Shown: one piece after another, positions 57,267 to 64,000 of the stretch | Layout of the letters: every line of letters begins with the position of its first letter | Numbering within the stretch: position 1 is the first letter of the stretch | From: Paraescarpia echinospica | Taxonomy: Eukaryota; Annelida; Polychaeta; Sabellida; Siboglinidae | Assembly (NCBI GenBank): GCA_020002185.1 | Contig: CM034541.1 | Location: 52,775,617 to 52,839,616, forward strand | Reading direction: 5' to 3' | DNA length: 64,000 nt | Made by a program: the position numbers and the translations under genes | The notes under the pieces: model-generated | Seen by the model: only the letters and a program-made list of their open reading frames with translations | The model's database searches: none | What the model was told of the DNA's origin: nothing

Positions 57267-57770
57267 TTGTGGACTTTGTCATGTTTAGACCATGATCTGC
57301 GAAATGTCTATGTGATGTATGGATTATGGTCTGTGGAAGGTAGAGACCATGGTGTTTAAAAAATGACCATGGTCTGTGTAATGTATAGACCATTGTCCAT
57401 TTATAATCTAATGTATGGATCATGGTCTGGAATGGAGAGACCATGGTCTGGATGTTTAAATTTTTTTTTACCATGATCTGTGTAATGTATTGACCATTGT
57501 CTGTATTATCTAGTGTGTGTCATGATCTGTGGAATGTCCGGATGTTTTACAAAAAAGACCACGGTCTGTGTAATGTCGAGGCTATACATTACATAGACCA
57601 TGGTCCATGTATTTTCTATGTAAAGTACAGACCATGGACTGTATAAATTACATGCAGCAGTTATTTATGTGAATGTTACGTGTATAATAAATATACCATG
57701 GACTATACAGACACCAGCTGTTGTATGCGAACATGGTCTGCATAAAGTAGTTTTCAGCTCAAGGTTGTAT
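57267..57770 (+). repeat. RGP1 3' region with ~15 ACCATGGT palindrome units
   Basis: Variants of agaccatggtctg recur about every 20-40 bp from 57286 to 57740, often followed by tgtaatgtatag. Several are perfect 12-bp palindromes (agaccatggtct, for example near 57440). The first unit is only ~20 bp after the RGP1 stop codon, so the series lies in the 3' UTR if transcription ends at 57686 or 57832. Confidence 0.75.
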
Positions 57771-57831
57771 GTGAACTGCCAGACAGTAGTGTACAGTTTT
57801 ATGAGATGTTTCTTGTCTGGAAAGAGTAATT

Positions 57832-57837
57832 AATAAA
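57832..57837 (+). promoter_or_regulatory. candidate polyadenylation signal of RGP1
   Basis: AATAAA, 565 bp after the stop codon, followed by a T-rich stretch. A second candidate AATAAA is at 57686-57691. Confidence 0.4.
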
Positions 57838-58980
57838 TTTTGGGTCATGTACGAGTCATACAGTGAGAGTCATAGTCACACTGAGTTACATTGCTTGTTG
57901 CTGTAGTGAGCGTGTTAGTAGTATTTTTATATAAGGGCATGTACGAGTTCTAAAATAAGATTGATATACTATCAATTGAATTGGCATGCTGTCTGGTAAC
58001 ATTCATGTTTGACAATACATACATTGCACTTCAGATAACTAAACCTCACATAAGGTGATTTTCACTTAAGCCAACCTTCTTCCTTGATCCCAGGCCTATG
58101 AAAGCTATAAGGTGATAAAACAGGACTTGATAAGTGGATGGTTAGCCATAGATCCCTGGAGGTTTGATCATCAAGAGTATACCGTATATAGTATGCGAGG
58201 TTGAAAGCAAAGTCAGGTCATGTAAGTCAACAGCAGATATATTCAACAAGGAAACGTTTAATAATTTAATAAAATGTACAAGCATATTAACAAATTCTCT
58301 GCCATCGTATTAACACAATTGTAAATAAATATTTTGAAAATAAATGGATGCATATAGCGTAGTGTAGTTTGCTGAGCTCCAGTTTCTATGTTGCAGCAAT
58401 ACGATCAGACATACTAAATATTTTTGGTTTTAAATCCATATTTGTGATTTGAACGTCTCTATAAATCCATTTTGCATTGATTAACCAGTATACAGCATTT
58501 CTGCTCCAAATGAGTATTGCAACAGAATATATATATCTACATCAAACCAAATCCACTAGGTTTTGTCAGCAGTAAGTATTTTCTCTTCTGCTGCTAGACG
58601 TTTGTCATTTGAATGTTACTTGTGTGATGAACAATACAAGAATTATATGTTCTTTATCATGTTTTGTTTAAATTTGAAGCAGGTCCACATGTATTCCCAT
58701 ATTGTATACGGAAAATCCTTACAATATGACATCTGTATAGTAATGGTGAAACTAGTCTACTGCTTGTAGTTGAGATGACATGACTGACACTGAAATGACA
58801 GCACAGTTCAACAGTGTCTGACACAAGGTCTGTCTGAAGCATTTTATGCAAAACTGTTGTGAAAATGTTGAGGTGACAAAATAATAAAGACAAAATCGAA
58901 AGGCATTGAGATTGCATTTTTTGGTTAGCAATCACCAATCATTCATGAGATCTCTTTCACACAAGTAATGCTAATCAACA
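57838..58980. other. intergenic sequence between convergent RGP1 and KGD4
   Basis: No coding or repeat signal recognised; it must contain the KGD4 3' UTR. Confidence 0.5.
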
Positions 58981-58998
58981 TTATTCTGGGCCGCCACG
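58981..58998 (-). CDS. KGD4: KGD4 last coding exon (C-terminal RGGPE)
   Basis: On the minus strand the acceptor ttttgtttcag is followed by CGTGGCGGCCCAGAATAA, encoding RGGPE and stop. This is exactly the C-terminus of the Kgd4/Ymr31 family (human ends in QRGGPE). Only 18 coding bases are present, so gene finders are likely to miss it. Confidence 0.85.
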   Translation of the reverse strand, partial: RGGPE

Positions 58999-59536
58999 CT
59001 GAAACAAAAAAGCAGAATTGTATTAATCTGCTACTATGCTTATAAAAATTATGTAAGTATAGTACAACAGGTTGAATATTATATCATGGTAGAAATATCT
59101 TTTAAAATAAATGATTGCTGTTAAATTGCACTATCCAGTAACAGAAGAACAGCAACATGCAAGTTAAATTAGCGTCGGTGATCTTTACATCTTAGTACCG
59201 TAAATATAAATTACTCTTCATATGTATTCAATTTTTTGGTGGATGACGAAATATCTTTGTACGCATACCTAACAACATGAAGCCTGATAATAGAATTATA
59301 TTGCAGTTTACAGAGTACAGATTTGATTAAAATTACATTTCATCTATTGAAGCCTATCATTTGAATTAATTATTGGCTATTGTAATTTGCGACATACTGA
59401 TTTGACTAAAATAAAAATATGTTTATCTTTACTTGTAAATTCTACTAGATCTTCTTTAGTCACCAATCCACTTTAATCATTGGTTTTTAATTGAACACTC
59501 ATAAAATAATTAAGTGTCGACAGAATGCAAACACAC

Positions 59537-59782
59537 CGTTATATATGCTATCTCTTCTTCACTCATAGGTAGACGTCGGTATCTTGGTGGGACATCGCTG
59601 TCATGATGTATCTGCGTTACCGGTGTTGATTGACTGCTGACATTGCCAGGTGTCACTGTAGATGTTGCTGTAGGTGTAGCGGTGGCTGCAGCTATATCTG
59701 CAGCAGCTGCCCCCACAGCTGCCCCCACAGCTGCACCTGCTCCATGCCGAAATGCTATCATCTTCACGTGTGGTCTCACAAC
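59537..59782 (-). CDS. KGD4: KGD4 (2-oxoglutarate dehydrogenase complex subunit 4, formerly MRPS36), main exon
   Basis: Acceptor atatttccag and donor acg|gtgtgt enclose 82 codons in phase 0. The N-terminal VVRPHVKMIAFRHG matches the conserved KPHxPLIxF motif. The C-terminal VPPRYRRLPMSEEEIAYI matches the LPxKYRR...EEExEFI motif and joins to RGGPE at 58998. KGD4 is a small mitochondrial adaptor that anchors the E3 (dihydrolipoamide dehydrogenase) subunit to the 2-oxoglutarate dehydrogenase complex. It was earlier listed as a mitoribosomal protein. The linker is unusually Ala/Gly/Thr-rich (AAVGAAVGAAAADIAAATAT). The first exon with the initiator was not found within the window. Confidence 0.85.
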
Positions 59783-60890
59783 CTGGAAATATTAATAGTA
59801 AAGTCATTTCTGAAATCAATCAAGGAATTTCAAATATGTACCAATTATGTACCAATTAATTAACACGGCACAGATGCAAGTCAATTAGTAAATTTCACAG
59901 CTGGAAGCAAACTACACAGAAGCTGAAAAGCTGTGAATGTGATTACAGAAAATTGTATGAATATTAGGCAACCTTGCTCATATCAGTTGCTGGGCAAGCC
60001 TGTAATATAAGATTAGACAATTAATGTTGTTACTAGTACTACCATTAACAGCATGATTTATGCCAAAGTACCATAAATTAATCACCGTTGAGGCCAAGTA
60101 GATGGCTACATTGAGACATCAAAGATCTATATAGTTTTGAATAGAGCTAAATATTAATGACCAGTCAATCTTACAACCATACAATTATATTTAATGTTAG
60201 TCTTCACTGTACGCAACTTAATTGAGTATCACATATATGCACACCACGCATACTGGTATAAGTATTCAATTTGTTAAGAATTTGTTTTGTAACATTAATG
60301 CAGTTACAAACATACACCTTCCAAGTGGAAACTCTAATCAAACTATGCAGCAATTATAAATTGTTGCAATGTATGTTATGGCAGTACTTATAGTAAATGG
60401 AATTACAAAGCCAAATTCAAAGGTCTATGTCTATAAATATGATTGTTTGAAAAGAAATCTGGTGGCATCTTTATTTACAAAAATCAAAAGTTACATCTTG
60501 TACGATATTATCATTTACACAATTTTTAGCAGAAAATTGTATTACAATTAAATTATTTAATAATTCCAAATTATACTCTGTCCAACTGGCCTGTGTAACC
60601 AAGGGAGCATGCAACCTCCCACGCCCATTTTGCTGTCAAACTAAATTTCGATTCAAGCTCAAGCCTTAACTTAAGGCAACTCTCAAGGACAAGCCACAAG
60701 GCGGCTTGAACTTGAAGTCCAAGGGGGCGGGGTGCAACTGCAATTTTGGGGTTCTGTTGAAAGTTTTCGGTGAACCTGGAATTCCTTAAATGGGTGGCTG
60801 CGCCATTGGTCAAATCATACATCCACCACTGGTGACAGAGTGACACTTACATGTAATTCATTACAAGGCAACTAATCACACTCAACTTTT
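59783..60890. other. probable KGD4 intron
   Basis: AT-rich. The 91-codon minus-strand frame at 60846-60571 shows no domain. Confidence 0.45.
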
Positions 60891-60896
60891 ATATTT

Positions 60897-61830
60897 AAAA
60901 CACCATTTCGTAAATTAAAAGCGCTTGCAGTGACATTTAGTTCGACATCGTGCGTGCCAAGCGGTTGTCGACATCCAAATGTGGCATCGGTGGAAAATAT
61001 TCCCACAAGTCAGACCGACTAACCGTACGGCAGGATACACAGCGACTATTAATTTGAGTCAATCAGCGGCGGATGCTTGGGCATTTAGTTCCGTACGATC
61101 TTATGTTAAGTTTGCCCACTTGTGTGAGGTTGTAAACTAAGTAAAACCTGAAGAGTGTTAGTAGACGATTATCAAATCATCTACTTGGAAACCCGATCAT
61201 CGTTCTTGCTCGTGGAACCGACCTCCAGAACAGTTGAGTGTATCTACGTTTGTAATTTATTGTTCATGTTCGTAGTGAAAATTCCGGAAGGGTTGACTAT
61301 GTCTACGTTTGTAGTTTATCGTTCTTATTCGTAGTGAAAATTCCGGAAATGTTCAGTGTATATACTTTTTAGTTTATCATTCTTGTTCGTAGTGGCAACT
61401 CCGGAGAAGTTGACTTTACCTGCAACCACGTGTGATGTATGTGAACAGTTGTACTCCTGAAACTTTACCTGTGACCACGTGTGATGGATGTGAACAGTTG
61501 TGCTCCTGCTAACTTTACCTGTGGCCATGTGTGATGTATGTGAACATTTGTCAGCAGAGCATGAAGAAAAGTGCCGAGATGCAAAATAACATGTTGCAGG
61601 TAACGGGTATAACGATCTTGCGACAAATAGCTAGCTCCTTGCGCAACACGGATTTTCAGCATCATGGCTGACGAAACGAGTGACTTGTTAAACCACGAAC
61701 AGCTTGCAATTTGTATAAGATGGGTACGCAATAAACTTGAGCCCCGCAAAGGTTTTATTGGTTTTCATAAATTAGAATGTGCGGATTTTTATATAACCGC
61801 ACCCTTGCTCAAGGATTGTTTAACAGGAGT
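60897..61830 (-). repeat. third partial copy of sequence from 30166-31160
   Basis: The reverse complement is collinear with 30166-31040, including the ~55-bp and ~60-bp tandem units, tcagaccgactaacc and gatccgccgctg-type landmarks. The terminal ~75 bp (60897-60973, with gacatttagttcgacatcgt) is in the opposite orientation to the rest. Confidence 0.8.
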
Positions 61831-64000
61831 AATATTAATAATACCAATAAGGTAATTTATTTTGCGCCTAAATCCTTGGAAACAAAGCTGAGAGGCGCAA
61901 CAATACAAAAGGGTTAGTTAATATCAGAATCGAAGCCATACTAAAGTCGACAAAAGAGGGATCGATACGCCATGGAGCTAAGGTGGATACACAAGGTTGT
62001 AAAGGTACGTTTTTAAATGACGGCCAAATTGAGTAATATTTTCAACTGATCTAGTACTAAAACGGAGCGTATTCCTGAGAGTTGGCGCAGCAACAGAAAA
62101 TGACCTAGTTCCAAAATTAGTATTGATTCTAAGAACAAAAAGTAAGTCAGAACTAGATATTCGAAGCTGGATAGGCTTTTTTTATAGGATTGGGGAACAT
62201 GCATATATGTGCAGGTTGCTTGCATGGAAGTGTTTGGTAGGTAATGATACAGATCTGAAAAAGTACGATATCGGAAAGGAAATCAGTGCAAAGACTTCTG
62301 AAGAGGCACTGACTGAGAAAACCGCTGAGACCGAGTCACAACCCTAGCCAAGCAATTCTGTACACGATGTAACCTAGTGATATACCATAGCCAACAGTGG
62401 CTCCTTACGACGTAGATAATTAGAATTAGAGATCCTTAAAGGCAATATTGTGAAAGTGCAGTAGTCATGCCTATTAGTAACAAATGCTGTTGCGATAGTT
62501 TTTGCAACAGAAACAGGCAAATAACGGCGAATACGTTATACATCACGAATGTGATAATAACACCAGCGACTAGTTTGAGAAATATGCCGTCTAATATTGA
62601 AATTATCATCAAAGATAACTCCGAGATTTATTTCTGAAAGTGCAAGCGTAACATACTAGCTAAGCATAGGTGTGGGAAAACTATTTTGTCACGCTGCCTC
62701 TCCGTACCAATAATATGAAAAAAATGTTTATCAGCATTTATATTTTGTCTACTCTCAGTCATCCAAGCGAAAACGTCATTACCACAATTTCTAAGCGGAT
62801 CTAAGGAGCAATTAGTACTAGGCATAGATAAATAAATATAAATTTAGGTATCATCTGCATAAAGAAGATGATTAAGATTGTGACTGTTAATAACTGAGCT
62901 GAGTGGTGTTGTGCAGAGAGTGAAAAGGAAAGGTCCGAGGACAGAACCCTGAGGAACACCACATGAAATAGGGAGAGGTGATGAAAGACAATCCTTCACT
63001 GTTTCATGCCTATGTGTTATATATGACAAAAACAACTTAAAGCTATGCCGGATACACCATACCATAAAGACAGATGATTTATGAGAATGACATGACCAGA
63101 TGTATCAAAGGCAGCAGACAGATCTAGCAAGGTACGCGCTGTTACTTTACCTTTATCGATATTTAAAGTAATATCATTATGCACTTTTAAAAGGGCCGTT
63201 TCCGTCGAATGAAGCTGTTTGTACGCATATTGTAATTCATTAGAAAACACGTTTTGATTTAATAGGAGATCCAAGGTGTTTTCTACAACTTTTTCTCAAG
63301 TATCTTGGAAATTAAACTGAGATTAAAACGGGTTTATAATTCTTGTTATCCTTAGGAAATTACGTCTTGTTGAGGAGAGGGTTTACATATGCTCGCTTAA
63401 CATCGTGTGGACAAATTCCCGAACTTAGTGACAAATTTATGATATTTGTAACTGTATCAAGTAAATAGGTAAGATTTGCTTTTAACAGTATAGTTGGTAA
63501 CGGATCAAGCTCACAGGACTTATTTGGAGATGCCCAGATTATTTGCTTCACTTCTTCAACTGTTGCAGGTGTGAAAGAAGAAATCAAAATATTTATTTAT
63601 GGAATTTTAACGTTTACATGATGCAAAGATTGATTCGGAAATGGAGAACGAATAAAGCTAATTTTGTCCTTAAAATAATCAGAAATGTTATTGAGTCGTG
63701 TTTTGGTAGTGACGGAGCAGGCTGTCTGTCAAGAATTGTATTCATACAATTCCATAACTGACGAGAACTTTCCGAGTTACTGGATACCATATTTGTAAAA
63801 TAATTTGGATTTGCTTTTGCCAGTTGGCTGTTACAACAGAGACATTGTTTCGAATAGAGTGATCTATCCAATAGGGAACGAGATTTACGTCAAATACATT
63901 CATGGAAGCGACGGCGTCGTTTAGACTGTACAATTTCAGGTGTCATCCACGTGAAAGGTACTTTATGTGAAACAAATTTATTGGCAATAGGAGCATGTTT
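61831..64000 (-). pseudogene. L2-like LINE, reverse transcriptase to 3' end (continues beyond window)
   Basis: In order on the minus strand: linker (DRSLYSKQCLCCNSQLAKAN, about 63870); RT entry VEEVKQIIWASPNKSCELDP (63560); HSTETALLKVHNDI with motif A TLLDLSAAFDT (63130); motif B GVPQGSVLGPFLFT (62960); catalytic YADDT (62850); WMTESRQNINADK (62750); and the C-terminus FSVAAPTLRN with LKTYLYNL (about 62100-62010). The 3' UTR ends in an attattaatattactcc tail near 61835. Several frame changes and stops make this copy inactive. It shares its 3' 450 bp and the DNA beyond the tail with 29715-31160. Confidence 0.88.

Noticed and set aside
7755..60957. A shared 16-mer tcgacatcgtgcgtgc in inverted repeat 1 (7755-7770 and 11024-11039) and block D (24646-24661, 60942-60957)
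   Set aside because: In 64 kb compared with itself on both strands about one chance 16-bp match is expected, and similarity does not extend beyond it.

Overview
This is a eukaryotic, animal, nuclear window. Coding sequence is broken by GT-AG introns, intergenic DNA is AT-rich, and the repeats are non-LTR retrotransposon debris (CR1/L2-like and RTE-like), tRNA-derived SINEs, (CA)n microsatellites and long minisatellites. The two recognisable conserved genes (RGP1 and KGD4) are metazoan orthologues. The repeat style, including (TTA)n-tailed LINE 3' ends, fits a marine invertebrate. A mollusc is my best guess, but the sequence does not prove it. Two blocks of exactly 1000 N (19503-20502 and 44937-45936) are placeholder assembly gaps, so lengths across them are unknown.

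Layout. 1-6800: two copies of a dispersed repeat carrying an 89-bp minisatellite, a dead CR1-like LINE with a nested insertion, and two pieces of an RTE-type LINE. 7002-11916: a ~4.9 kb inverted repeat whose left arm holds an intact unknown 179-codon reading frame. 12-15 kb: SINE debris and one possible orphan exon. 15067-19502: a second, nearly identical inverted repeat running into the first gap. 20.5-22.3 kb: 5' half of a LINE with a zinc finger, SGNH esterase and endonuclease. 24.3-32.8 kb: a direct duplication of a ~2.3 kb block. One copy is split by a 3.1 kb insertion holding a decayed hAT-like transposase and a 42-bp minisatellite, and the other copy preserves the empty site.

33.6-37.3 kb: exons of a Ulp1/SENP-like cysteine protease gene or pseudogene (+ strand) with a LINE in an intron. 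38-44.9 kb: minisatellites, LINE ends, a full SINE and small palindromic elements. 45.9-55.3 kb: a 56-bp satellite array of at least 9.3 kb with higher-order structure, lying directly upstream of the two last exons of RGP1 and so probably inside one of its introns. 57.3-57.8 kb: a 3' region of RGP1 rich in the palindrome ACCATGGT. 59.0-59.8 kb: the last two exons of KGD4 on the minus strand, tail-to-tail with RGP1. 60.9-64 kb: a third partial copy of duplicated sequence joined to an L2-like LINE that leaves the window.

RGP1 (Golgi Rab6 GEF subunit) and KGD4 (mitochondrial 2-oxoglutarate dehydrogenase subunit) are neighbours with no shared pathway. Everything else is best read as mobile or satellite DNA. 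The least explained material is the unknown protein inside the first inverted repeat, the satellite within RGP1, and the palindromic 3' region of RGP1.
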